Positions 20,420 to 29,920 of a DNA stretch of 64,000 nt are shown here, one piece after another. Made by a program: the position numbers and the translations under genes. Origin of the DNA: Phytophthora colocasiae (Eukaryota > Oomycota > Peronosporomycetes > Peronosporales > Peronosporaceae); NCBI GenBank assembly GCA_018806915.1, contig JAGKQI010000101.1, positions 1,922,001-1,986,000 on the forward strand, read 5' to 3'. Numbering within the stretch: position 1 is the stretch's first letter; every line of letters begins with the position of its first letter. The notes beneath the pieces are model-generated. The model made no database searches. It was not told where the DNA came from and saw nothing but the letters and a program-made list of their open reading frames with translations.

Positions 20420-21832
20420 TCAGGACTGAGGACCTTCGAGCCAAGCCATCCGGCTTTCAATCTCCTCCATGTCATGAGCGAGACGGGCATGCGAATGCCA
20501 AACACTCTCGACGTTCCCTTGAAGGGACTGAGTCTGACTCCGGAGAGTACCGATCGAGTGATCGAGTTGGTACCAGGCGCGATGCGACAAATAGCGCTCG
20601 TCACACTCATCGAGTACGGCGTTCCGCAGCGAATCGGCCTCCTCCGCCGTTGCTCGATGAGCAGGGGACTCCCCACTACCACGTGGAGCGCCTGATGGCG
20701 CGGCGTCGCCACCGTAGTCAAAACCAGTATCTGGTGAAGTGGCGTGGATATCCTCATTCCCAAAACTCGTGGGAGTTTGAAGGGTCCCTGAGGCAGGACT
20801 GCCCTGACGTCGTGGACGCTTTTGATCGCGAAGATCGGGGCGCCCGAAGGGCTCGAGGTCGACCACTCGGTCGACACCCGCTTCTCACCACTAGTGTGAG
20901 AAGCTGACGGACTAGCAGCCGAGCTCAGGCTCTGGTCCGTGGCTGGCATTAGCCAGCGAGTCTCCCTCGGAGACTGAAGGAGCATCCTGCGAAGCAGGGA
21001 TAGTGGCCTGAGAGGCGGGAGCCACTGCCGTCGTGTGACGAGGAAAGCGGCCGGGCCGCACGCGTATCTTCGCGTACTGGAAGAGTAGACCTCGGGCGAG
21101 GCGGACGTCCACCTCGGCGCAGCTCTCCATGAGCCGGTCAAACGACGCGAGCTTCCGTGAAGCCTCGGCCCAGGTGGCCACATGGACCATGTAGTCCCGG
21201 GTGGTCTCTCCGGTTTGGAGCAGGTGTGGATAAGTCCTCATCTGAGGCACAGACTCCCGTCGCCGTTGCTTATCTAAGCGTTGCCGATACTCGGCGAGTG
21301 TGCACACCTGCGGGGTCAGGAAACGCTCATGGAGCCCCTGTCGCTGCTGAGTCTCAGCCACCGTACGTGGAGGATTGCCTATGGCGTAACCATGCAGGTT
21401 TGGCTGCGCCATCAACTGCTTCACCTGCTCGGCAGGGTCGCGAGGCTCGAAGCCGTAGTCGCGCCGCGACGAAGTCCCCACGATGTCCCGTTGGACCGGT
21501 CGACGTGACTCTGGAGCACCGCTCAGGGAAGCCTCCTGTGCCTCATCCAGAGGGTTGGTGATCGCGTCTTCGACTCCCTTGAGTGACTCTGGCTCATCGC
21601 GAGCAGGAAGCGGTGGTGCGTTGCGCAACGCGTTGAGCACGAGGCTCGAACATCGCTCCGTAGCGAAGGCGAAACGCCGCGAAATACTCCGAATCGGAGA
21701 GCGTGAGAGGAGCCGAGGGCTCAGACCGGAAAGCGCTGAGGCGCTGGGGCGTAGACGCCTGGTCACTGGACACCTCAGGAGCGGTTGGCTCGCTGGGGAG
21801 AATTGAAGAATGTGCTCGTTGAGCCAGCGCAC
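20420..21832 (-). CDS. Gyp-5 antisense ORF between pol and 3' LTR
   Basis: Opposite to gag-pol. The main frame 21832-20912 (306 codons) is followed by 20866-20420 (148 codons) after one frame change. The first 60 residues may belong to another frame (21594-21860), which reads more naturally (serine/proline-rich, SDSEYFAAFRLRYGAMFEP). The middle has charged helices (LAEYRQRLDKQRRRESVP). The end is coiled-coil-like (SLQGNVESVWHSHARLAHDMEE). No known domain recognised. It starts about 100 bases inside the 3' LTR and runs towards the pol stop, overlapping the chromodomain on the opposite strand. Chr-2 and Chr-3 have antisense frames at the same place. Confidence 0.6.
20650..20907 (+). pseudogene. 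Gyp-5 chromodomain
   Basis: Reads HYHVERLMARRR...NQYLVKWRGYPHSQNSWEFEGSL, a complete chromodomain with the tryptophan cage motifs. It lies 340 bases after the pol stop at 20304-20306 and in another frame, so it was the end of pol before a nonsense/frameshift change or is reached by recoding. The same DNA is read on the other strand by the antisense frame 20420-20866. Confidence 0.85.
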
Positions 21833-21948
21833 CCGCGCACTCTCGTTGAGAGATTTCTTTTATCGGAAAGTTGCCGGTGACAGGCCTTGACAAGGCAGTT
21901 ATGTCTACAGTTGTAGATACTCCGTATCCACGGTTTGGTGGGGGAGGG

Positions 21949-22360
21949 TGTAACGGGGTTACACGGCGCTGCGCGCCTTGGCTACAATAGGTGTGGTATA
22001 CACCATCCAGGTCACAAGTCACAGATCCGTGTACAACACATAGTGTTTCTCACACGTCACACATGTAGCCAGTTGCTGGCTGTTAGCTCAGAGCCACACA
22101 TTACATTTGATTAGGATTTAGTATGTTAGATACTAAATCCGTTACAGTCAGGATTAGGGCAATAAAATAAATAAAAATCAGTTTGCATTTTACATAATTA
22201 GTGTTAGTTCCTTTATTATAGGGACACTGATTGTGAGAGTCCCGTATTTAGTGGACTACTTGGTTCTTGTATAGAACCGAAGGCTAGTGCCTTGCAAGCA
22301 GGACTCTACGAGTCAACCCAACTTCCTCTGTGCCGTGCACACCTACGCAGCCCCGCTGCA
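21949..22360 (+). repeat. Gyp-5 3' LTR
   Basis: 412 bp, one base different from the 5' copy, preceded by GGTGGGGGAGGG (polypurine tract) and followed by the target duplication TTAGG. Confidence 0.95.
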
Positions 22361-22365
22361 TTAGG

Positions 22366-22458
22366 AATCACATTTGCTTTTGCAGTAAGATCAATACACC
22401 TTGGTCTTTGCGGGAGTTCCAGCTCCCAAACAGTGTTTTCGAGTTTGGGAACGGCACA
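22366..22458 (+). repeat. Gyp-6 5' LTR, second part
   Basis: Continues the LTR interrupted at 14841, ending GGAACGGCACA, same as the end of the 3' LTR at 29605. No TGG-type primer site follows; the first internal bases are AAGTTAACTTTAGCG and the primer is unknown. Confidence 0.95.
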
Positions 22459-23527
22459 AAGTTAACTTTAGCGATAAGTTCCAATAGGAGGACACGAAGG
22501 GGACTCGCAACTTCGACGACGACGAACGACGAGGGCAACGTCGGAGGCACCGCGGTGGCTGCTGTTCCGATCACCTCATCAACAATCACGCCGCCGTTCG
22601 TGACGGAGATCTCGCACTCGAGTCTCGTCAAATGGAAGAGGCTGCGTCACGAGTACGAGGAAGCCGTGAAGGCACGTTGCATCACCTCTGGGGTGAGGAC
22701 GCTGAGAAGGCGATGCTGTCGGTCAAGAATTCTTTCGACTCACATCTCCTGGAGATGCTGTGCAAGTACAACTGGGATACGACCGTCGAGCAGGTGTCAG
22801 AGCAGCGGATCATCAACGAGATCAACAAGATCGTGAACAACGTCAAGAACAGAGACATCGGAAATGTCGATTTGCTGTTCGAGATTAAGTTGAAAATGAA
22901 CCTTCGAGAGTCGGATGTTCAGGCTCGCGTGATGAACTACTTTAAGCTGTGTGAGGAAATAATTCTCGAACACGGTTTAAAAAGCACTTTCTCAACCCCG
23001 ATGGGAATTGCTCACAAGTACAAGATACTCAAAAAGCACTTGCAGCCCTCTGCGTTGCGTGACGAGATTGAAACGCACCAGAAGCTGATTGACAAATCAA
23101 GCACGAAAAACGATGTTGTATTGTACAAGCTGGTGAAGGAAAAAGCTCTTGAACAAGACAAGGTTTTCCGCTCGATGAGCAGCCTGAAGCAACAACAGCA
23201 ACCACGGCAGCAGACCGGACATGCTGCTGGCAAATCGACTGGGAAGCGCGAGAAAGAGGTGAAAACCCCGTGAAAGCAGGACAAGGGAGCAAAGACCGGC
23301 AAGGCAAAGATGCAAAGCGCCAGGTCGAGGAATCACCACCCGGTAAATCGAGTGCCGCACCCCGCAGCGAACCTCGTGGTGGATGTTTTCACTGTGGTGG
23401 AGAACACTTCCTCAGCGACTGTCCCGAGATCGATGAAGCCCAGAAAGAAGCCATTTTAGCCGAGCGTGCTCCAAAAAAAAACGGCGCCCAAGAAGCAACG
23501 ACTCAAATGAGTAAATCTATGTGCTAG
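22459..23527 (+). pseudogene. Gyp-6 Gag with zinc knuckle, frame-broken
   Basis: The capsid part begins in one frame (KWKRLRHEYEEAVKARC, near 22630-22685) and continues in 22632-23273 (AEKAMLSVKNSFDSHLLEML...). The latter ends in TGA at 23271-23273, and a -1 frame (23270-23527) carries the single zinc knuckle CFHCGGEHFLSDC. The protease frame is again -1 to that. No convincing slippery heptamer is seen at either step, so at least one is likely decay. This Gag is a different type from those of Chr and Gyp-5. Confidence 0.75.
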
Positions 23528-24117
23528 TGGTGCAGACAGAGTGCGGGCGACGGCAACAATTAATGGAGTACTACTGCCCAGACAGTGGCTCTGAGTACAA
23601 CATAATTTCACAAAGGCTTGTGGAGAAGCTCCGAGCGGTTGACCATGGTGTAGAACTAGTTGAGTTGATCGAGCACGTGGAGTTAGAAGCGGTAGGTGGT
23701 GCGATCCTGACAGCGACACACGCTGTGGATGTATGCCTGACCCTGAACACGGCCGCAGGGCCTGTCCGCTGCCAAGACCGCAAAAGATGCCTCGTCGTTG
23801 GATCAGATGATGACGAACTGATTGTGGGGCGTATTCTTTTGGCGGAACTTGGCATTGATGTTGATCGCGAGTTAGAGCAACTCGCGGTCAGGAGCAACAG
23901 CGATGACGATCATTTCGGAGATCCCAATGACATTCCGTCGCGTGGAAGGACACAGGATGCTGAAGTTGCTGCAGTTATTAAGACGATGGTGACAGATGCA
24001 GCCATGAGGGAAATGGTCGACGGCGCGGGGGCCGTGCGATTACGTCAGATTCTAACGGCTTTCAGCGGGTGGCGCTTTGTTCTAGCGATTATCCACCCGC
24101 GCGCGTGCCACCGCTGA
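23521..24117 (+). CDS. Gyp-6 aspartic protease region
   Basis: 198 codons. The active site is YYCPDSGSEYNIISQRL at about residue 20, with DSGS where DTGA/DSGA is usual; the flap/second-strand part is GRILLAELGID. The frame overlaps the zinc-knuckle frame by a few bases and the start of RT by 49. The final 20 residues are likely out of phase, since the RT frame already opens at 24069. Confidence 0.75.
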   Translation: MLVVQTECGRRQQLMEYYCPDSGSEYNIISQRLVEKLRAVDHGVELVELIEHVELEAVGGAILTATHAVDVCLTLNTAAGPVRCQDRKRCLVVGSDDDELIVGRILLAELGIDVDRELEQLAVRSNSDDDHFGDPNDIPSRGRTQDAEVAAVIKTMVTDAAMREMVDGAGAVRLRQILTAFSGWRFVLAIIHPRACHR

Positions 24118-24809
24118 ATATCAAGCTCAAACCAAATGCCCGACCGTATCGCTGCAAAGTTCGTCAGTATAGCCCAGAGAAGTCGGAGTTTTTGGCGAAG
24201 TTCAACGCAGAGCTAGTCAAACTCAACTGGGTGTACGAGAATAAGGCAAGTAGATGGGCGTGTGCTGCTCTACCTGTCTGCAAGCCGAACAGCAGCGAAT
24301 ACTGCCAGACCAATGACTACAGACCGGTCAACAGCATGACTGAAGAAATCGCAGGCGTGATGCCCAGTCTTCAAGTACGTCTGGAGCGGCACCGAAGCAA
24401 GAAGTTTTATGCCCTTTTCGATTTCCTAAAAGGCTTTTGGTAGCTCCCGCTAGCCAAAGCCTCGCAAGAGATTATGTCCTACATGACGGACCGTGGAGTG
24501 TTTACTCCGACACGTGTGCCACAGGGCAGCACAGATTCAGCACTGTACTTTCAATCCACAGTGGAAGATGTGTTGAAGAAGCATCTGCATGACAATTTGC
24601 TGGTCTGGATAGACGATCTCTTATCTTATGCTGACTCAGCGACTGAACTGCTTGATGTCATCGAAGCCATTCTTACGAAGCTTGACGAGTTCGGTTTCAA
24701 GCTAAACCCAAAGAAGTGCAAACTATTCCTCACGGAAGTTAGATGGTGCGGGAGAATTATCAACGAGCACAGCGTCGGTCATGATCCGGAGCGGATTGAA
24801 TCACTCTGA
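24069..24809 (+). pseudogene. Gyp-6 reverse transcriptase with two nonsense codons
   Basis: RT motifs in order: PPLNIKLKPNARPYRCKVRQY, NDYRPVNSMT, FYALFDFLKGFW, then TAG at 24441-24443. These are followed by TRVPQGSTDSALYFQ and the catalytic box LLVWIDDLLSYADS, with tryptophan where Y/F is usual. GFKLNPKKCKLF comes before a TGA at 24807-24809. The frame is the same across both stops. The divergent motifs (PQGSTDSA, WIDD) set it apart from the other gypsy RTs in the window. Confidence 0.85.
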
Positions 24810-24859
24810 GCTATTCCTACAGCGGCGGAGCTACAGCAGTTTATCGCGCGAGTAACTGG

Positions 24860-26132
24860 ATGCGAGATGGCCTTGTCGACTACGCCAGAGTGTCGAAGCC
24901 TCTACAGGAACTACTTGACCGCTCGCTTCGAGGAACAAAGCGGAGCAAACGCGCCGCTGCAGGCATCAATATCACCTTCTCGCAGGAGGAGCGGGCTAGT
25001 TTCGCGGCAGTGAAGGATCTGCTCTCGAACTCTGCGATGCTTACCTATCCCGATCAAGAAAAAAAACTGTGTTTGTTTTCGGATGCGAGTGATTCTGGAT
25101 GGGGTCTGATAGTGACTCAAGTCGCAAACTGGAGCCAGGACAGACCGATCCACGAGCATGATCACGAGTTGCTCATTTGCATGGGTGGCTCATTCAGCGG
25201 CTCGGCTCTGAACTGGAGCGTGATCGAAAAGGAATGCTACCCAATCGTTCATGCGTGCAGCCAGTTGGAATACTTGCTTTTGCGACCTCAGGGCTTCAAG
25301 ATTTACTGTGACCATCGCAATATCATACATTTGTATGCTCCTGGTAAGGAAATGAAGAAGACGATGCGCGGGAAACTCCTTCGCTGGTCTACTAAGCTGC
25401 TGAAGTACGAATACTCAATCGAGCACATTGAAGGTGCCAACAATCTCTGGGCTGATCTCATTTCGAGGTGGGGAGGACAACCAGAACGTACAGCTCTTTG
25501 CAGCGGGATCAAACGTGTCAGAACAAGAAAACGTAAGCGTGAGGAATACTCTAATGACACTGCGAGGGACGTGTCTGATGGCCAAGGTGCTTTGCACTGC
25601 TCACGTCTACTTGACTCTGCTGGTTTTGAGTGGTCCAGTATCAGTGACATCGCTGCAGCCCAGCGCAACTGTCGTGCACCGAAGTCGGCACAACTTGGCA
25701 GTGATGATATTTTCCGAGCGGCAAATAAGATTTGGATACCGGAGAGCGCTACAGAACTATTGCAACGGCTGATGATTATCGTTCACTGCGGGGCGAACGG
25801 ACACCGCGGAATGATCGTCATAGCCAACCACATCGGTCGGGTGTTCTCGATTAATCGACTGCATTCACTCGTGCGAACATTTTGCCAACAGTGTCTCCTA
25901 TGCCTACACGTCAAAGGCGGTGAGATTATTCCGAGGCCTTTCAGCGAGACGCACCATACCTTTGAGAGAAATGCAACTCTGCACTGGGACTTTCTCACGC
26001 TTGGTGAGTCGTATGGCATGACGCGATATGTCCTCGTTTTGAAAGATGAAGCAACCCACTTTGTCGAATTGGTTCCCTGTGACGGACCGACATCTGAGGT
26101 TGCAGCAGCAGCCATTTTGGATTGGTATAGTA
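24860..26132 (+). pseudogene. Gyp-6 RNaseH and integrase N-terminal part
   Basis: RNaseH: D in FSDASDSGWGLIVTQ, E in VIEKECYPIVHA, D in YCDHRNIIHLY, then the ADLISRWGG end. The linker has a basic patch. Integrase zinc region HCGANGHRG...FCQQCLLC; first catalytic D in LHWDFLTLGESYG; the frame reads to AILDWYS at 26132, where the pogo-like element begins. The reading frame continues precisely after 27918 with the integrase sequence that would follow, so the insertion split one exon-less frame. Confidence 0.85.
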
Positions 26133-26158
26133 ACGTAGAATACCGAATAGTACGCGGT
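26133..26158 (+). repeat. Left terminal inverted repeat of pogo-like element
   Basis: Begins ACGTAGAATACCG and ends ACGCGGT. Its reverse complement is at 27891-27916. Identity across the 26 bp is complete by eye. Confidence 0.9.
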
Positions 26159-26404
26159 AAAGTAATACAACGCCCTACGAATTGAACGCGGTCTCCGAGG
26201 GCGTTATACAAAGAATAGAACGCGCTCAAGTTGAACGCCCTCTTAATTGAACACCGTAGGCAACAAAGCTGGTTTTCTCGGCGGTTTGACTTACGTTGCA
26301 GTAGAATTCATGTTCTCTGCAGCTGTAGCAAGTTTGACAATGCTCAGCCACCCGTGAATCCTCCTCGGATAACGCGGGCAGTATGTTTGCTTTCATTTGC
26401 CAAG

Positions 26405-27719
26405 ATGCCAGCTAGACGAAAGAGTGTGGAGCTAAGCATAAAAAAACAAGCCATTGACTGGATCGCGACGGAGGGTGGCGGGGTGCCGAGTCGAGCGGAG
26501 CCTCATTTTTGAGGGCGTGTGTGGCAGATTTCGGCCGCAAGCTTCCGCGACTGGTGGCGTAAACGGGAGGAGATTTGGGCTGCGTTCGGGAGCCGCCGGC
26601 GTCTTGAGGCGTCCTGTCTTGGGAGAGGCAGAGGATACTCTCGTAGAGATGATCTACGATCTACGCTTGAACAAGGAGAAGGTGACTCGTGATTGGATCG
26701 CTGCCCAAGCTCGCCATCTCTTTCATGAAAGCCGAACCGAGGAGGAGGAGGAAGAGCGCCCAATTCGGTTTGCGGCTTCGGATCCTTGGGTCTCTTCGTT
26801 CATGAAGCGAAACGGTCTGAGCCTGCGCCGTCGCACCAATCTCACCACACTGACCGATGACGTGCTTGTGGGGCGTCGTTCATGAGCTTCTTGCAGAAGC
26901 ACAAGGGCGAGATGAATCGGGACAAGACTATCCTGATGGACGAAACGGCGATTTACTTCGAGGACCCGCGTAACCGCACTGTTGACGAAGTTGGCCTTCG
27001 TCACGTGGTGATCCGTTCAACAGGTTTCGCATCGATGCGAATCACGGCTGCTCTTGCTGTTACTGCTTCTGGTAAGAAGCTTCCTCCTTGCCTGATTTGG
27101 AAACGCAAGACTCGTGGGGCTATGGAGCGCATTGGAAGTTGCTACGTCTCGTTTCAAGAGAGGGCTTGGGTGGACCAAGAACTACTGGAAGCAATGGTTG
27201 GAGTGGTACTTCCCGCAAGTTACTTTAACAACAGGCCAGTGGGTTGTTTGGGATTCCATGAGAGCTCATATTGGCAAAGAAGTGAAGAAGCGTTGCGAGG
27301 ACAAGGGCATCAAGATGGCCGTTATTCCTGGCGGCCTAACTCCTTATCTTCAGGCTGGCGACGTGGGCATTTTCAAGTCGTTTAAGGATCACATGTCAGT
27401 GCTCATCGACCAGTGAAAATGTTCAGACCAAGTGAGCTATACCCGTGCCGGAAACCCACGCCCTCCCCCCTTGGAGACAGTGGTTTCGTGGGTGTCGAGT
27501 GCATGGCGCCAGGTTCCTGACAGCGTCGTGCAAAAGAGCATTGGAAAGTGCGGGTTCCTTGACGATCCAAACGACTGGTTCATCCGTAAGCATGACGTCT
27601 ACGATTCACAATTTCGAGTGGCCTGGGCCACACTCAATGACAATAGCGACAGTGACAGTGGCGGCGACAGCTCCAGCGAGCTGCTGGACGCGCTCGATGA
27701 GATCTGCATCGATGAGTAG
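26405..27719 (+). pseudogene. Pogo-like transposase, frame-broken
   Basis: ATG at 26405 (MPARRKSVELSIKKQAIDWI) starts a helix-turn-helix DNA-binding part. Frames then change at about 26510, 26880 and 27200, and a TGA is at 27414-27416. Catalytic residues can be followed: first D in ILMDETAIYFEDP, second D in VVWDSMRAH, third in the LQAGDVGIFKSFK segment, where pogo proteins have the QPMD-like motif. The tail (27432-27719) is acidic. About 430 residues overall, a normal length. Confidence 0.8.
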
Positions 27720-27890
27720 CTCTCGAAGAACATAACACTAAATCCATTTGCTGGCGTTGATGGTAAATTCATTGTTCGTTGTTTTTATTGTACTCGACAA
27801 TGCGCAATCGAATAGAGCTCCTACGAATTGAACGCCCATCAAATTACAACGCCCTAGTTGGTTGAAGAGGGCGTTTAATAACAATAGAAC

Positions 27891-27916
27891 ACCGCGTACT
27901 ATTCGGTATTCTACGT
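27891..27916 (-). repeat. Right terminal inverted repeat of pogo-like element
   Basis: Complement of 26133-26158, followed by the TA duplication at 27917-27918. Confidence 0.9.
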
Positions 27917-27918
27917 TA

Positions 27919-28792
27919 GGTTTGGCATACCTACGCTGTGGATCAGTGACTCCGGTTCGCACTTTACGAGCAAGGTGGTGGCCGATTTGAATCGACGACT
28001 AAATGCTCAGCAAAAATTCATTTTGGCTTACACACCGTGGAAAAATGGAAGTGTTGAACGTGTGAACAGAGATATTCTCCAAGTTTTTGAAAGCTCTGAT
28101 TCTGGAATTTCGTGTTAGTGCTGCTGACTGGCCGTACCTTTTGCCTCTGGTACAGTCTCGTTTGAACCATTCCCGGTGCAATCATTGTCTAACAAAGCAC
28201 CTATTGAACTTTTACCGGTCTGCCTTGCCCGAGCACTATGGACACAGTGCTGCTACCAAGGGGGAATGGGCAGGTTGCATCGCTCCCTGAGCAACGACCA
28301 GACCTGGACACAAAGTTGGCCCAGCTGCGTAGTAGCATCCAGAAGACGCATAAAACTGTGGAGGCTGAACGAAAAAGCCAAGCACAGCGGTATCGGAAAA
28401 GGCAACACTATGAACGAGCAGTGAATTTTTCTATTGGAGATTACGTGCTTCGGTCCAGAGTGGACGAAAAGCTGCATGCCAACAAACTATGGATAACTTT
28501 GGTTGGTCCATTTAAAGTGGTCGCGGCAACTGACTACTATTTCACTGTGGAGCCCCTCGTCACAGGAAAAACAGCTAACGAACACCCATCGCGTTTGAAG
28601 TACTACGCTGACAGCACTTTAAATGTGACAACTGAGCTTATCGACCACATCTATTCGGAAGGCACTTTGCTTGCTGTGGACGCTCTGGTAGAACATCGGT
28701 TCAACACCACTTCAAAGGCATACGAAGTCAAGGTAAAGTGGCAAGGACTCGAAGAGATTGAAGATTCCTGGCAGCCACTGGAAGAACTTTAG
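27919..28792 (+). pseudogene. Gyp-6 integrase second half and chromodomain
   Basis: Resumes right after the pogo insertion: ISDSGSHFTSKVVADL (second catalytic D) and WKNGSVERVNRDI (catalytic E) up to about 28085. Frame shifts follow near 28090 and 28250. From 28238 to 28792 an open frame holds the integrase C-terminal SH3-like region (NFSIGDYVLRSRV...LVGPFKVV) and a chromodomain (VEHRFNTTSKAYEVKVKWQGLEEIEDSWQPL). The TAG at 28790-28792 ends pol. Confidence 0.85.
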
Positions 28793-29296
28793 CGAAGATG
28801 TTCCACAGCTGCTGCAAAACTACGTTGCCCAAGCGAATGACGACGACCTCCGACTTGCAGTGACCCGTACTATTGATAGCAAGCGTTCGCGGGGCCGTAC
28901 ATAGGCGTGTGGAGCCCATCACACCCTGATCTTTGTCGACGGCATGATGATCTTGGATGGGTTTGGTGCATTTGACATCGCTTCAAGGATCGCCACAATA
29001 GCAATGTGTGTAAGTGAAGTGGATGCAAGTGCAACCGAAGTTTCGGCCTCAGAACGTAAATATTGGGAGCGCTGCAGGATTTTGTGTGTGCAACGCAGTC
29101 TCATTGGGCAATATTTATTTTGAAGCATAGGGTTGGTTGAAATCCAATCCTGGTGATTTGATGCAAATCGTTTAGATCACGAACCTGTAACACTGCAACC
29201 AGTTGAAGTGGCGCAGTGTCTCTACTCCGGAAATGTGACGCGACTGACCCGGTCACATGTACAGTATCAGTTTGAGTGGAAAGCTTGGGGAGGCAG
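28793..29296. other. Gyp-6 region between pol and 3' LTR, no gene seen
   Basis: About 500 bp without a substantial frame on either strand, ending in the polypurine tract CTTGGGGAGGCAG at 29284-29296. In this element, unlike Gyp-5, Chr-2 and Chr-3, there is no antisense frame here. Confidence 0.6.
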
Positions 29297-29605
29297 TGTG
29301 GCGACGCCACGGCAACCATGATTGCGGGCTTGCATTGGAGCCAGCTTCCCACCAGCAACTAGAGTTTATATAGCAGTGCCAAGACTCCAGCAGATAGCGG
29401 ATACCGTACTCCTATCTGTACCCGGCTTCGGCACGGAGCAGAAGCTTTGGCTTACGCCACGGGATGCTCTCCCTGGACTGCCTAATCGCAGGCGAGAGCA
29501 CACCAGTTTAGGAATCACATTTGCTTTTGCGTTAAGATCAATACACCTTGGCCTTTGCGGGAGTTCCAGCTCCCAAACAGTGTTTTCGAGTTTGGGAACG
29601 GCACA
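29297..29605 (+). repeat. Gyp-6 3' LTR
   Basis: 309 bp, TGTGGCGACG...GGCACA. It carries the uninterrupted CACCAGTTTAGGAATCAC site where Gyp-5 inserted in the other LTR. Followed by target duplication CCGTC at 29606-29610. Confidence 0.95.
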
Positions 29606-29836
29606 CCGTCTGCACATGCCATTGTGGAGCACTCGCATCCCCTTGTTGTCGCAATTGGCCAGGTTAAAGTAGCATTTATTCTCGTAGGTGACACCATCGC
29701 TACCACAGACTTGAGGGCCGGAAGTGTCATTGATATCGTTGCATGTGATGTACGGGACTGCGGAGCAGGCGAACCCTTCGGCGGAGGCTCCAGCGATCAG
29801 GAGTGAGGCCAGTACGGGCAGAATGGCGAACTTCAT
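29606..29836 (-). pseudogene. Secreted Kazal-like serine protease inhibitor, 3' end displaced by Gyp-6
   Basis: Start ATG at 29836 (MKFAILP). A signal peptide of about 19 residues ends ASA; an upstream in-frame Met exists but the hydrophobic leader fixes this start. The mature part is one Kazal domain with six cysteines spaced C-x7-C-x11-C-x10-C-x6-C-x12-C and the core CGSDGVTYENKC. The presumed P1 residue, two after the second cysteine, is aspartate, as in many oomycete EPI-type inhibitors of plant subtilases. Family knowledge says these act in the host apoplast; the target here is inferred. All six cysteines precede the insertion. The original stop is now at 14606-14608; as it stands the frame runs on into the LTR for about 80 codons to 29366. 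Whether the chimeric protein is made is unknown. Confidence 0.85.
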
Positions 29837-29912
29837 AGCTTTTGGGCGTGTGGTCTGGGAGTGGCAGTGAAGGTCCTGGTAGTTTTGTTGTGATACGTTG
29901 CTGGCAAATAGC

Positions 29913-29920
29913 AAAGTGAA
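29913..29920 (-). promoter_or_regulatory. Oomycete-type initiator upstream of the Kazal gene
   Basis: The minus strand reads CATTCACTTTGC, containing TTCACTTT, which fits the YTCANTYY initiator. It lies about 80 bases before the ATG, a usual distance for oomycete genes. It was left intact by the insertion, so transcription could still start. Confidence 0.45.

Larger units (their letters stand above)
14842..22360 (+). mobile_element. Gyp-5, complete Ty3/gypsy chromodomain element with antisense ORF
   Basis: 7519 bp bounded by 412-bp LTRs that differ by one base (T/G in CCGTTACA[T/G]TCAGG). Target duplication TTAGG at 14837-14841 and 22361-22365; the empty version of the site exists at 29513-29517 in the other Gyp-6 LTR. 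Sense order: primer site, gag, -1 frameshift site, protease, RT, RNaseH, integrase, chromodomain. An antisense frame fills the space up to the polypurine tract GGTGGGGGAGGG before 21949. Insertion must be recent, yet gag and RT contain several one-base frame breaks. Confidence 0.95.
26133..27916 (+). mobile_element. Pogo-like (Tc1/mariner superfamily) DNA transposon in Gyp-6 integrase
   Basis: 1784 bp flanked by TA (26131-26132, 27917-27918). Terminal inverted repeats of about 26 bp start ACGTAGAATACCGAATAGTA at the left and are its exact complement at the right (27891-27916). Next to each end are further copies of the words GAATTGAACGC and GAGGGCGTT in both orientations. The transposase frame inside is broken. 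The TA duplication and DDE-type transposase fit pogo/Tigger/Jerky elements. Confidence 0.9.
14626..29605 (+). mobile_element. Gyp-6, chromodomain Ty3/gypsy element interrupted by Gyp-5 and a pogo-like element
   Basis: LTRs of 309 bp differ at about eight positions. CCGTC flanks both ends (14621-14625, 29606-29610). Order on the plus strand: gag with one zinc knuckle, protease, RT, RNaseH, integrase, chromodomain; then about 500 bp and a polypurine run (CTTGGGGAGGCAG) before the 3' LTR. Two nonsense codons in RT and frame changes in gag and integrase make it inactive. The insertion destroyed the 3' end of the Kazal gene. It lacks the second RNaseH and any antisense frame. Confidence 0.9.

Noticed and set aside
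23265..23275. Frameshift site between gag and zinc-knuckle frame of Gyp-6
   Set aside because: The frames are -1 related, but no heptamer of the X XXY YYZ type is in register.
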